From assembly GCA_963755195.1 (NCBI GenBank), contig CAVWIZ010000002.1, positions 1,054,001 to 1,118,000 on the forward strand: a DNA stretch of 64,000 nucleotides, written 5' to 3'. The DNA is from CAVQJU01 sp963755195 (GTDB lineage Bacteria; Acidobacteriota; Vicinamibacteria; Vicinamibacterales; CAVVIG01). The position numbers were made by a program, and so were the translations under genes. The notes below the pieces were generated by a model, which saw only the letters and a program-made list of their open reading frames with translations, was not told the DNA's origin and did no database searches. Positions 41,801 through 50,133 of the stretch are shown here, piece after piece (position 1 is the first letter of the stretch; every line of letters begins with the position of its first letter).

Positions 41801-42183
41801 CGGCCGTCACGGTCACCTGTTCGCGCACCTCGCCGACGGCCAGCTCGAAGTCGATCCGGGCCTTCTCGCCGGTCGAGAGCCGGATGCCGGCTCGCCGCAC
41901 CGGCTTGAACCCCGAGAGCTCGACATCGACCCGGTAGTCGCCCGGCGCCAGGCTGGGCGACGGTGTAGACGCCCTCGCGGCTCGACGAAACGACGCGCTG
42001 CCGGTTGGTATTGACGTCGGTGACGGTGACGGTCGCGCCCGGCACGGCGGCGCCGGCCTGGTCGTTCACGAAGCCCGTGATCTCGCCGGCGGCCACCTGG
42101 GCGTGGAGCGATGTGGCGCTGGCGATCACACACCACGCCGCGAGCAGCAACAGGCGCAACACACCCACCCGAGGAACGCGCAT
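38846..42183 (-). CDS. TonB-dependent receptor, Oar-like, large, frameshifted
   Basis: Outer-membrane receptor of about 1110 residues. ATG 42183 starts MRVPRVGVLRLLLLAAWCVI, a signal peptide, with GGGAGG 11 nt upstream. The carboxypeptidase regulatory-like domain reads AGEITGFVNDQAGAAVPGAT and VTDVNTNRQRVVSSSREGVY. The plug has LPLNGRTFITLAALAPGVAL, INGGRPRTNEYLFDGISVLQ and FNGGVINLTTKSGTNVFHGD. The barrel includes AFASNYQHTFSNNVLNELRI and ends VVQLALKFLF with terminal Phe; TAG is 38846-38848. Five or more shifts. It is divergent from the molybdate operon across 130 bp with a palindrome at 42257-42271. Confidence 0.9.
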
Positions 42184-42256
42184 CAGCCTTCAAGCCTCCC
42201 TGATTAAGGTGAAGGGCGATCACTCTATCTCGGATGTAAACAGGATTCAAATCGAC

Positions 42257-42271
42257 TTTAAACGGTCTAAA
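42257..42271. promoter_or_regulatory. Candidate operator between TonB receptor and mod operon
   Basis: TTTAAACGGTCTAAA is a 15-bp imperfect palindrome (six of seven pairs) with a central CG step, the shape of LacI-family sites. Another TAAAC copy lies at 42237-42241. It is 43 bp before the modA ATG and 74 bp before the receptor ATG, so it could act on either. Confidence 0.35.
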
Positions 42272-42313
42272 CCGACTACCTCTCAGTGTGTTACACTGCA
42301 ATTTGTCGCCTGC

Positions 42314-43116
42314 ATGCTCACTGTTCGCTCGCTCGCCGCCGTTGCTTCTCTCGGCCTTGCTTCTCTCCTTGTCGCGCCCCAGTTCGCGTCGGCGCAGGGA
42401 CTGACTGTTGCGGCGGCGTCCGACCTGCAGGCCGCCCTCCCGGCCATGGCGTCACAGTTCGAGAAGGAGACCGGACAAAGGGTTGTGCTGACCTTTGGAT
42501 CCTCAGGAAACTTCTTCACGCAGATTCAGAACGGCGCACCATTCGACGTTTTTCTCTCGGCGGATATCGACTATCCGAGGCGGCTCGAACGCGAGGGTCT
42601 GGCCGAACGCGGCAGCCTCTTCGAGTACGCGACGGGCCGTCTCGTCCTGTGGACCCGAAACGACTCGGGCATCGATGTGCGGCGCGGTCTGACCGTCCTG
42701 GCCGACGCGCGCGTTCGTCACATCGCGATCGCGAACCCCGAGCACGCGCCGTACGGCCGGGCCGCGGTCGCCGCGCTTCGGCACGAGGGTCTTTACGAGC
42801 GAGTGCGAAGCAAGTTCGTCCTGGGCGAGAACATTTCGCAGGCGGCGCAGTTTGCGCAGTCGGGCAACGCCGAGGTCGGCGTGTTGGCGCTGTCGCTGGC
42901 GCTCTCGCCAACGCTGAAGAGCTCCGGCACGTACGTCGACATCTCCGGAGTCCTGGCATCCGCCCATCGAGCAGGCCGCCGTCGTCGCTCGCCTCGTCGA
43001 AGCAGAAGGCGCTCGCGCGGCAGTTCGTGGACTACCTGACGAAACCCGAGAGCGTGCGAATCCTGCAGTCGTACGGCTTCGCCCTGCCGCCGGACCAGCC
43101 ACCCGCTGAAGGCTCT
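42314..43116 (+). CDS. modA: Molybdate-binding periplasmic protein ModA, frameshifted
   Basis: Substrate-binding protein of the molybdate/tungstate ABC importer. ATG 42314 starts MLTVRSLAAVASLGLASLLV, a signal peptide, then QGLTVAAASDLQAALPAMAS (oxyanion-binding Ser) and LTFGSSGNFFTQIQNGAPFD (second Ser pair), the two family blocks. DVFLSADIDYPRRLEREGL and AIANPEHAPYGRAAVAALRH follow. A shift near 42960 leads to KALARQFVDYLTKPESVRIL and SYGFALPPDQPPAEGS. In this sequence there is no stop before the modB start; the reading runs in frame into it, which I take as a lost base at the modA stop. Confidence 0.9.
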
Positions 43117-43791
43117 ATGGATTGGAACGCGATCGCGCTCAGTCTGCGTCTGGCCGCGCTGGTGACTGCCGTGCTCCTGGTGATCGGCCTGCCGCTCGCG
43201 TACTGGCTCACCTTCTCGTCGTGGCGGTGGAAGTTTCTCGTCGAAGCCGTGGTCGCCTTGCCGCTCGTCCTCCCTCCGACGGTCCTCGGTTTCTACGTGC
43301 TCGTCGCCCTCGGATCGCGAAGCCCGGTGGGCCGGGCGTGGACCGCGTGGACGGGCCACGGCCTCGCCTTCACCTTCGAGGCGCTGGTCATCGCCTCGAT
43401 TCTCTACAGCCTGCCGTTCGCCGTGCAGCCCATCGCTTCGTCGTTCGCGCAAATCGATCGGACGCTGCTCGAAGCGTCCGCCGTTCTGGGCGTCCGTCCC
43501 GTTCGCACGTTCTTTCGGATCGTCGTTCCGCTCTCCATCGACGGCATCATCGCCGGCGCGGTGCTGACGTTCGCCCACACGATCGGCGAGTTCGGCGTCG
43601 TGCTCATGGTCGGCGGCAACCTTCCGGGCGTGACGCGAACGGTCTCGATCGCCATCTACGACGACGTGCAGAGCCTGAATTTCGCCGCCGCGCACGAGAC
43701 CGCGCTGGTGTTGCTGCTGTTTTCGTTCGCCGCGCTGTCAGCCGTCTACGCCATGGTCCGGAAGCCGTGGGCCATCGCGCCGCTGCCATGA
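43117..43791 (+). CDS. modB: Molybdate ABC transporter permease ModB
   Basis: Inner-membrane permease of the molybdate importer, 224 residues, five helices. ATG 43117 starts MDWNAIALSLRLAALVTAVL. VALPLVLPPTVLGFYVLVAL and FAVQPIASSFAQIDRTLLEA are family blocks; the EAA loop with ATPase contact is EASAVLGVRPVRTFFRIVVP, followed by FAHTIGEFGVVLMVGGNLPG. The stop TGA overlaps the start of modC (ATGA). It is intact. Confidence 0.93.
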   Translation: MDWNAIALSLRLAALVTAVLLVIGLPLAYWLTFSSWRWKFLVEAVVALPLVLPPTVLGFYVLVALGSRSPVGRAWTAWTGHGLAFTFEALVIASILYSLPFAVQPIASSFAQIDRTLLEASAVLGVRPVRTFFRIVVPLSIDGIIAGAVLTFAHTIGEFGVVLMVGGNLPGVTRTVSIAIYDDVQSLNFAAAHETALVLLLFSFAALSAVYAMVRKPWAIAPLP

Positions 43792-44882
43792 ACCTGTCCG
43801 TCCGCGTGCGCAAGCGTGCTGTCTTCGGGATTCCTGCTCGATGTCGCCTTCGTCGCGGCGCCCGGCGTCACGATCGTGTTCGGCGAGTCCGGCTCGGGCA
43901 AGACGACCCTGCTCCGCTCGCGTGGCCGGTCTGACTCAACCAGACGAAGGCCGGATCGCGATCGGCGAACGGACGCTGCTCGACACCGGCGCCGCGCATC
44001 AACATCGATCCGTCGCTTCGTCAGATCGGGTTCGTCTTCCAGCACCTGGCGCTCTTTCCCCATCTGACGGCCGCGAAGAACATCGAGTACGGCCTGTCAC
44101 ACTTGCCGCCGTCGGAGCGTCGCGCGCGGACCGCCGCCATCGCCGCGTCGTTTCGCATCAGCCATCTGCTCGGCCGCCGGCCGACTGAGATTTCCGGCGG
44201 CGAGCGACAGCGCGTGGGGCTCGCGCGGTCGCTGGTCACCAATCCCGGGATTCTGCTGCTCGACGAACCGCTGACGGCGCTCGATCACGGCACGCAGTCG
44301 CGGATCATGGCGGACCTCCGGCAATGGAATGAAGCCAAGCGGATTCCCATCCTGTACGTGACCCACTCTCAGCGCGAGGTCTTCGCGCTCGGCGACCGCG
44401 TCCTGGCGCTACAGGACGGCGCCATCGTCGCCGATGGCACGCCTCAGCAGGTGATGGAGACGCCGTCGCACGAGAGCATGGCCCAGCTCACTGGATTCGA
44501 GAATATTCTCGAATGCCGTCGTGGTCAGCCGCCGGCCCGAGGCCGGCGTGATGGTGACGCGTCTGACCGGAACGCGAGTGGATCTCGAGACGCCGCTGAC
44601 TGGCGCCGGCGCGGGCGACTCCGTCCGCGTGGCGATCCGGGCCGGCGACATCCTGATCGCGACCGAGCCTCCGCATGGCCTGAGCGCGCGAAACCTGCTT
44701 CCCGGGCACCATTGCGTCGCTGTCGCGCGAGGGCCCGCGTCGTCCGGGCCCAGGTCGAGGTCGGCGTGCCGGTCGAGGTGCACATCACGCCGACAGCCGT
44801 CGAAGCGCTCGACCTCAAGACCGGCCGCGAGGTGTGGCTCGTGATCAAGACGCACTCCTGCCATCCGGTGTCCACGATATGA
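43788..44882 (+). CDS. modC: Molybdate ABC transporter ATPase ModC, frameshifted
   Basis: ATPase of the molybdate importer. ATG 43788 overlaps the modB stop. After a shift near 43820, Walker A reads FGESGSGKTTLLRS; a further shift region gives the Q-loop LRQIGFVFQHLALFPHL; the signature is PTEISGGERQRVGLARSLVT and Walker B ILLLDEPLTALDHGT with the switch His in ILYVTHSQREVF. The C-terminal part, after another shift near 44510, contains a regulatory TOBE/Mop-like domain (VSRRPEAGVMVTRLTGTRVD, VRVAIRAGDILIATEPPHGL) and ends IKTHSCHPVSTI. Size of about 360 residues is normal for ModC with its molybdate-binding tail. Confidence 0.9.
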
Positions 44883-44913
44883 TTCGCGTCGAATCTGGAG
44901 GTCTGTTGCGACA

Positions 44914-45382
44914 ATGGCATTGCTAACCGTGCGCGCGGCCGCGGACAGAATGGGCATCGGCTACTCCACGCTGAAGCAGTGGATTTATCAGGGAAAGATT
45001 CGCACGACCACGACGGCGGGCGGCCATCACCGGCTGTCCGACGCCGAGATCGAGCGCCTGCTGGCTCGAGCAGACATCCGCGCCAGGACCCTCGAGCAAC
45101 CGCCAGCGGCCGACTGGGCTGATCGTGGCGCTCAGCGGCCGGAATCGCCTCCGTGGCTTCGTCGAAGAAGTGCGCATCGACGGATTGATGGCGCAGGTGC
45201 GCTTGAAAATCGGCGACCAGACGCTGACCGCCGTCGTCACCAGCGACGCGCTCAAGGAACTGAAGCTCAGCAGAGGCGACGACGCCCTGGCGATCATCAA
45301 GTCGACCGAGGTCATGATCGCGAGGGAGGCCGAAACCGAACAGCAGCCGGCACCGCGCCGGCGCCGGCGTTTACGCCGCTAG
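44914..45382 (+). CDS. HTH-Mop molybdate-responsive regulator, one frameshift
   Basis: A short protein joining a MerR/excisionase-type helix-turn-helix to a Mop (TOBE) domain. ATG 44914 starts MALLTVRAAADRMGIGYSTL, then KQWIYQGKIRTTTTAGGHHR and LSDAEIERLLARADI, the HTH part. A one-base shift near 45118 leads to ALSGRNRLRGFVEEVRIDGL, VRLKIGDQTLTAVVTSDALK and ALAIIKSTEVMIARE, a complete Mop domain that binds molybdate, and a basic tail RRRRRLRR. Placed right after modABC, it probably senses molybdate and regulates the operon, doing the job of ModE with a different HTH. Confidence 0.85.
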
Positions 45383-45407
45383 GCGTCGATCGCGTCAAAC
45401 GCCCTGA

Positions 45408-47148
45408 CTACCCAAATGTGAACGCGAACGCCTGCACACCTGGATCGAGGAACTCGATTTCGAACGTCCGATCTTCAACCGGGCCTTTCTGCCGGATGAG
45501 CTGATAGAGCCGATAGCCCGACACGGTGCCCGTTCCCTGGGCATCGACATCTACGCCGCGATCGTCCTGTGGAGGGGCGCCGTCGAGCAGCACGCGAAAT
45601 CGAATCGGTGATACGGCTCGAGCCGGGACCGAGCACGAGGTGGAGATCGCGCGCGTGAAACCTGAAGACGATTTTGCCCGGCGATGAAACCAGCGCGGCA
45701 TCTTCCTCGCGGACGTTCCATTGTCCGGCAAGGCCCCACTGATTGACGCGAAGACGAACGGGCGCGCTGTACGGCGCCGCCTTGCGTTTTTGAATGGGCT
45801 CCGGCGAGATGTAGTTCTCCTGACGCTGGAATCCGACGTAGGTTTCCGGCGACTGCACGTCGCGCAGATTTGACGCGGCCTGTGCGCCGGTTGCCTTGAC
45901 ATCCACGTACACCGCGCCAGGCAGGTTCGCCTTCTTCTCCTGGAGAAGCGCCCGGATGACGTTTTCGGATTCCTCGTACTTGCCCTCACCGAAATGGTGG
46001 TACCGCACGGTTCCGCGCGCATCGACGAAATAGTGGGCCGGCCAATACTGATTATTGAAGGCCTTCCAGATGCCGTAGTTGCTGTCCACGGCCACCGGAT
46101 AGGTCAGCTTCAGGTCGAGCACCGCCTTCTTGACGTTCGCGAGGTCTTTTTCGAACGCGAACTCGGGCGTGTGTACGCCGATTACAACCAGACCGGCGTC
46201 CTTGTACTTCTCGGCCCACGCCTGCACGTATGGGATCGCGCGCAGGCAGTTGATGCAGGAGTACGTCCAGAAGTCGATGAGCACGACCTTGCCGCGGAGA
46301 AGATCAGTGGATAGCGGGTGCGAGTTCAGCCACGACACTGCGCCGTCGAGACTCGGGAACTCGCCTTCGCTGCCGAGTTTGACGGACGCCTGCGCCGGAG
46401 CGCCGGCGGCCGCCGCTCGCATGGAGCCGCCCGCCGGCCGAACACGGTCAACGAGCCGCTGCTCGATCCCGCCGGTACTTGCGAGCGAGATCCGGGTCAG
46501 CACGCCCGTATCCATCCCGGACGCGACCCCGACGACGCCCAACAACACGGCGACTCCCAATCCGCGGCGAACCCAGACCTCGGCGCCGAGTGAACGTTTC
46601 AGCATCATGAACACTCGCTGTCCGGCCAGAAGGGCCACCGCCAGCGCGGTCGCTGCGCCAACGGCAAAAAAGAAGAGCAACAGACCACTGCGCACGCCTG
46701 GCCCCTCGAGCGCCGCTCCGGCCAGGATCAACCCCAGAATCGGCCCGGCGCACGGCACCCACAGCAGTCCCGTCGAGATCCCCAGGACGATCGACCCTCC
46801 GACACCCGCGGGTCGCTCGCCCGCCACGCTCAGACTCCTTCCCGCACGAACGAACGGTCGCGACAGGAGATCGGCGAGCGAAGGGACAAGGAGGGCGACG
46901 CCGAGCACGGCGAAGACGATCATCGCGAGCCCGCGGCCCAGCTGGTTGGCCCGCACGATCCAGTTTCCCGCGGTCGTCGCCAGACCGGCCACGGCCGCGA
47001 AGGTGATCACCATGCCGGCGAGCAGCGGCACCCCGCTCCGGCGAAACGGCTGATCCGCGCGCGCGAAGACGAACGGCAGCACCGGCAGGATGCAGGGGCT
47101 GACGATGGTGAGGAGCCCGCCAGCAAACGCCACGGCAAGCAATAACAT
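45408..47148 (-). CDS. DipZ-like CcdA-thioredoxin fusion, one frameshift
   Basis: Thiol-disulphide protein with an N-terminal CcdA/DsbD membrane domain and a periplasmic thioredoxin-like domain (DipZ family). ATG 47148 starts MLLLAVAFAGGLLTIVSPCI; SPCILPVLPFVF is the first CcdA Cys motif and STGLLWVPCAGPILGLILA the second. The thioredoxin part reads GKVVLIDFWTYSCINCLRAI with the redox pair CINC, then VQAWAEKYKDAGLVVIGVHT and HYFVDARGTVRYHHFGEGKY. A C-terminal beta domain (SAPVRLRVNQWGLAGQWNV) ends AFAFTFG after a shift near 45595. It delivers electrons from the cytoplasm to periplasmic thiols. It is divergent from blaI and shares its operator region; msrB is 2.4 kb away. Confidence 0.9.
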
Positions 47149-47203
47149 TGGCGTTATCGCCGGAAAGCGGCCGGCGCCGGCGAAGGAAGAATCATCTGCC
47201 TAT

Positions 47204-47226
47204 TTTTATAGCACTGTGCTATAAAA
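47204..47226. promoter_or_regulatory. Perfect palindromic operator for BlaI-type repressor
   Basis: TTTTATAGCAC at 47204-47214 and GTGCTATAAAA at 47216-47226 form a perfect 11-bp inverted repeat with a single central T. It sits 7 bp before the blaI ATG and 55 bp before the dipZ ATG. BlaI/CopY repressors bind such A/T-rich dyads with conserved outer triplets; autoregulation of blaI and control of dipZ are both possible. Confidence 0.8.
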
Positions 47227-47233
47227 TTAGTCA

Positions 47234-47630
47234 ATGTCGCGATCGCCCCACGCCACCCTCAGCCGCCGGGAGCGGCAAATCATGGACATCCTCTACCGCG
47301 TCGGCCGCGCGACGGCCGGCGAGGTGATGGCCGAGTTGAGCGGCGATCCGGCATACTCCACAGTGCGCGCTCAGCTGCGCGTGATGGAAGAGAAGGGCCA
47401 CATCCGTCACGAAGAAGAGAGTCTTCGATACGTGCTACTTCCCCGCCGTGTCGCGGCAGGTCGTCCAGAAGTCCGTCCTGCAGCACCTGGTCGATACGTT
47501 CTTCGAGGGATCGCCGGAGAAGGTCGTGGCGGCGCTCCTTGGCAGGGAACGCCTGAAAGTGTCCGATGACGAGCTCGAGCGGATTGCTCAGCTCATCGAG
47601 AAAGCCCGCAAGGAGGCCCGGCGCAAGTGA
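47234..47630 (+). CDS. BlaI/MecI/CopY-family repressor, one frameshift
   Basis: Winged-helix repressor of the BlaI/MecI family, about 131 residues. ATG 47234 starts MSRSPHATLSRRERQIMDIL; the recognition helix is DPAYSTVRAQLRVMEEKGHI with the usual TVRxxL(R)xxEEKG. After a shift near 47440 it continues SRQVVQKSVLQHLVDTFFEG and ends LIEKARKEARRK. Such repressors are cleaved by a membrane BlaR1/M56 protease, here encoded right after it with an overlapping start (GTGA). Confidence 0.92.
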
Positions 47631-49318
47631 TCCAGGCCACGTTGATTCTCGCGCTCGCCTACTGCGCGGTGAGATTCCTGCGACGGCGCTCGCCGGCCGA
47701 GCGTCACGTGGTGTGGGCGGCCGCCCTCGGCGCTGCCGCTCTGCTTCCGCTATTGGGCGTGCTGCTAGGGATGTGGCAGCCGACCTGGGTGCGCACGGTC
47801 GCCGGGATCTTCCCCGCCGTGATTCGCACGACGCCGCCAAACCTCTCTGCCGGCGCCGCCGATATCGTGATCCGCGCCGGGGCGCTCGAGGACGCGGAGG
47901 CTACGGTCGTTCGCTTCGTCGCGATCATCTGGATAGCCGGGGCCAGCATCGCGTTGCTGACGCTTCTCGCTGAAGCGCTGCGGCTCGCGCGGTTCGCACG
48001 GCTGGCCCGCCCCATCACCGATGAGTCGTGGCACCGGCTTGCGGCCGATGTGTCTCGCCAGCTCGAGATTCGCCGGCCGGTCTGTCTCCTGCAGAGCCCG
48101 GCCGTACACATCCCGATGACCTGGGGCATTCGCCGCCCGCGCGTGGTTCTGCCCCTCGACGCCGAACACTGGGCGGACGATCGGCGGCGCGCCGTGCTCG
48201 CCCATGAACTGGCCCACGTCCGGCGGCGCGACTGGCTGGTCCAGATTCTCGCGGAAGTGGCGTGCGCCGTGTATTGGTTCCATCCGCTGTTCTGGCTCGC
48301 CTATCGCCGGCTGCGCGATGAAAGCGAGCACGCCTGCGACGACGTCGTCGTCAATCTGGGCGTCGATGCCCGGGACTACGCGGGGCATCTGTTGCAGATC
48401 GTGCAGGCCGCGCGAGTCGAGGATCGCCGGTGGCGCTCCGCGTTGGCCATGGCGCGCGCCTCGCAACTCGAACAGCGATTCGCGGCCTTGCTGGTGGCGG
48501 CCAGGAGTCGCCGGCCCGTCAGTCGTCGAAGCCTGGCAACCGTCGCCGCCATCACGGTTGCCGCCGTCGTCCCGCTGGCGGCCATGGGTCTTGCGCCGAT
48601 GTTCGACGCCACGATCCGGGTGCAAACGGCCAGCGTCCCGTCACTCGACCGGGAGCCAACGTCCGCCGACGTCCAACCGACATCGTCGATCCGGCGCGTG
48701 AGGACGATTGACGCCTTCGGGGCCAGGAGCACGACCACGCTTCCTGAAGTCGCGGAATACACGACGCCTCCCCTCTACAGCGACGAGGCGCGTCGTCGTC
48801 GCATCGAAGGCATCGTGACGATTCAGACCACCATCGGCGCTGACGGACGCATCACGGCGCCGCGAGTGATCAACGGCCTGGGGTTTGGTCTCGACCAGAA
48901 CGCGCTGGTCGCGATGCGGCAGTGGCAGTTTCGGCCGGGCACGGAAAGCGGCACACCTGTCGAGATGACGGCCGAGATCGACATCGAGTTCAGTCTCCGC
49001 AACGAGGCGCTCAACGAGCTCATCGCCAACGACATGGCGACTCGCGTCGGACCCGATGTCACCGCCCCTCGAATCGTGCGAAGAGTCAACGTGGGGCCCG
49101 CGCCAGGGGGCGGCGCGGAACGGCACGCTGGAGTCGTCGTCCTGGACGTCGTCCTGCAGGAGGACGGGACGCCCAGAATCGTGCGCGTCCTCCAGTCGCT
49201 GACGCCACAGTTGGATGAACGAGCGATCGACTCGTTCGAGCAATGGCGATTCAGTCCGGCCCTGAAAGCCGGCCGGCCGGTCAAGGTCCGGCTGCAGGCC
49301 GACGTCACCTTTCGCTAG
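47627..49318 (+). CDS. M56/BlaR1-type membrane protease with two TonB-C domains
   Basis: A 563-residue intact protein. GTG 47627 overlaps the blaI stop. Residues 1-110 hold membrane helices; the M56 protease domain has AVLAHELAHVRRRDW (HExxH-like zinc site, His193-Glu194-His197) and RRLRDESEHACDDVVVN with the third ligand. After a last helix (SLATVAAITVAAVVPLAAMG) two TonB C-terminal-like domains follow, VAEYTTPPLYSDEARRRRIE to AMRQWQFRPGTESGTPVEM and a second one ending SFEQWRFSPALKAGRPVKVR. In BlaR1 the sensor part is a penicillin-binding domain; here TonB-C domains replace it. It probably cleaves or releases the BlaI repressor on an envelope signal. Confidence 0.9.
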   Translation: MIQATLILALAYCAVRFLRRRSPAERHVVWAAALGAAALLPLLGVLLGMWQPTWVRTVAGIFPAVIRTTPPNLSAGAADIVIRAGALEDAEATVVRFVAIIWIAGASIALLTLLAEALRLARFARLARPITDESWHRLAADVSRQLEIRRPVCLLQSPAVHIPMTWGIRRPRVVLPLDAEHWADDRRRAVLAHELAHVRRRDWLVQILAEVACAVYWFHPLFWLAYRRLRDESEHACDDVVVNLGVDARDYAGHLLQIVQAARVEDRRWRSALAMARASQLEQRFAALLVAARSRRPVSRRSLATVAAITVAAVVPLAAMGLAPMFDATIRVQTASVPSLDREPTSADVQPTSSIRRVRTIDAFGARSTTTLPEVAEYTTPPLYSDEARRRRIEGIVTIQTTIGADGRITAPRVINGLGFGLDQNALVAMRQWQFRPGTESGTPVEMTAEIDIEFSLRNEALNELIANDMATRVGPDVTAPRIVRRVNVGPAPGGGAERHAGVVVLDVVLQEDGTPRIVRVLQSLTPQLDERAIDSFEQWRFSPALKAGRPVKVRLQADVTFR

Positions 49319-49476
49319 TGTCCCGAGTCAGAAATCTGTTGTGCACCGAGGGCGGCGATGCGCCCGGATGGCAAGGCGCGAAGAGTGAGCATATCGGGAA
49401 TATTCGAACGATGAGCAACGCAGCCAGCCGGGATGCAGCGCCGGCCGAATGCCAACGGATTTCTGACTCGGGACAC
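49318..49476. mobile_element. MITE-like palindromic element with 19-bp terminal inverted repeats
   Basis: A 159-bp stretch bounded by GTGTCCCGAGTCAGAAATC (49318-49336) and its exact complement GATTTCTGACTCGGGACAC (49458-49476). The inner halves are also partly complementary, around a central GAATATTC near 49404-49411, so the whole element can fold as one long hairpin. It has no coding capacity. The left end coincides with the last base of the BlaR1-like stop codon and the right end lies 13 bp before the msrB start. No clear target duplication is seen. Confidence 0.8.
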
Positions 49477-49489
49477 CAGGGAGACTTCC

Positions 49490-50074
49490 ATGCACGCAGT
49501 CGAGTTGCGCGGACTGACACGCCGGTCGTTTCTGACGACGACAACCGGCGCGATGATTGGATGGGCATGTCAAACGCGAGTCGGCTCGGCAGTCGTTGAG
49601 CCCGACACGACACGTCCCGTCAAGCAAGTCACGGTCGTCGAATTCTCAGATGCCGGGCAGCGGCTGGACACGGTTCGCGTGCCCGCGGTCGTGAAGACCG
49701 ACGCCGAGTGGAAAAGCCTGCTGACGTCCCAGCAGTTTAGGGTGACGCGACACTCGGCCACGGAACGACCCTTCAGCGGACGCTACTGGAACAACCACGA
49801 GAAGGGGCTCTATCGCTGCATCTGCTGCGGGACGGCGCTGTTCTCGTCCGAGACGAAGTTCGAGTCTCGAACGGGCTGGCCGAGCTTCTGGGCGCCGCTC
49901 GCGATGGAAAACATCGAGACCGCACTCGATCGAAGCCTCGACGAGGAGCGCACCTCGGTCGCCTGCCGCCGCTGCGATGCGCACCTGGGCCATGTGTTCG
50001 AAGATGGTCCGCCGCCGACCGGCTTGCGCTACTGCATGAACTCGGCGGCCCTCCTGTTTGTCCGGTCAATCTAG
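49490..50074 (+). CDS. msrB: Peptide-methionine (R)-S-oxide reductase, exported
   Basis: MsrB reduces methionine-R-sulfoxide in proteins. ATG 49490 gives MHAVELRGLTRRSFLTTTTG, a twin-arginine signal, so this copy acts in the periplasm. The domain has FRVTRHSATERPFSGRYWNN, the zinc pairs CICC and CRRC, FESRTGWPSFWAP and the catalytic Cys182 in LRYCMNSAALLF. It is intact, 194 residues. A Tat-exported MsrB close to a DipZ thiol transporter suggests they serve the same oxidative-damage repair, with DipZ supplying electrons. Confidence 0.93.
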   Translation: MHAVELRGLTRRSFLTTTTGAMIGWACQTRVGSAVVEPDTTRPVKQVTVVEFSDAGQRLDTVRVPAVVKTDAEWKSLLTSQQFRVTRHSATERPFSGRYWNNHEKGLYRCICCGTALFSSETKFESRTGWPSFWAPLAMENIETALDRSLDEERTSVACRRCDAHLGHVFEDGPPPTGLRYCMNSAALLFVRSI

Positions 50075-50133
50075 TTGGAATCCCGTTAACGCTGCGAGCC
50101 CTGCGAGCGCTGCGGTGACCGTGGGAGTATTTG

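Noticed and set aside
38958..41900. A separate 980-residue minus-strand gene
   Set aside because: It is a mosaic of correct and wrong frames of the TonB receptor at 38846-42183, joined by frameshifts.
43117..43117. True ModA-ModB fusion protein
   Set aside because: The modA region already carries another frameshift near 42960, so a lost base at the stop is the simpler reading.
47204..47226. Terminator for the dipZ or blaI transcripts
   Set aside because: The hairpin lies between two divergent starts, where a terminator has no role; it fits an operator.
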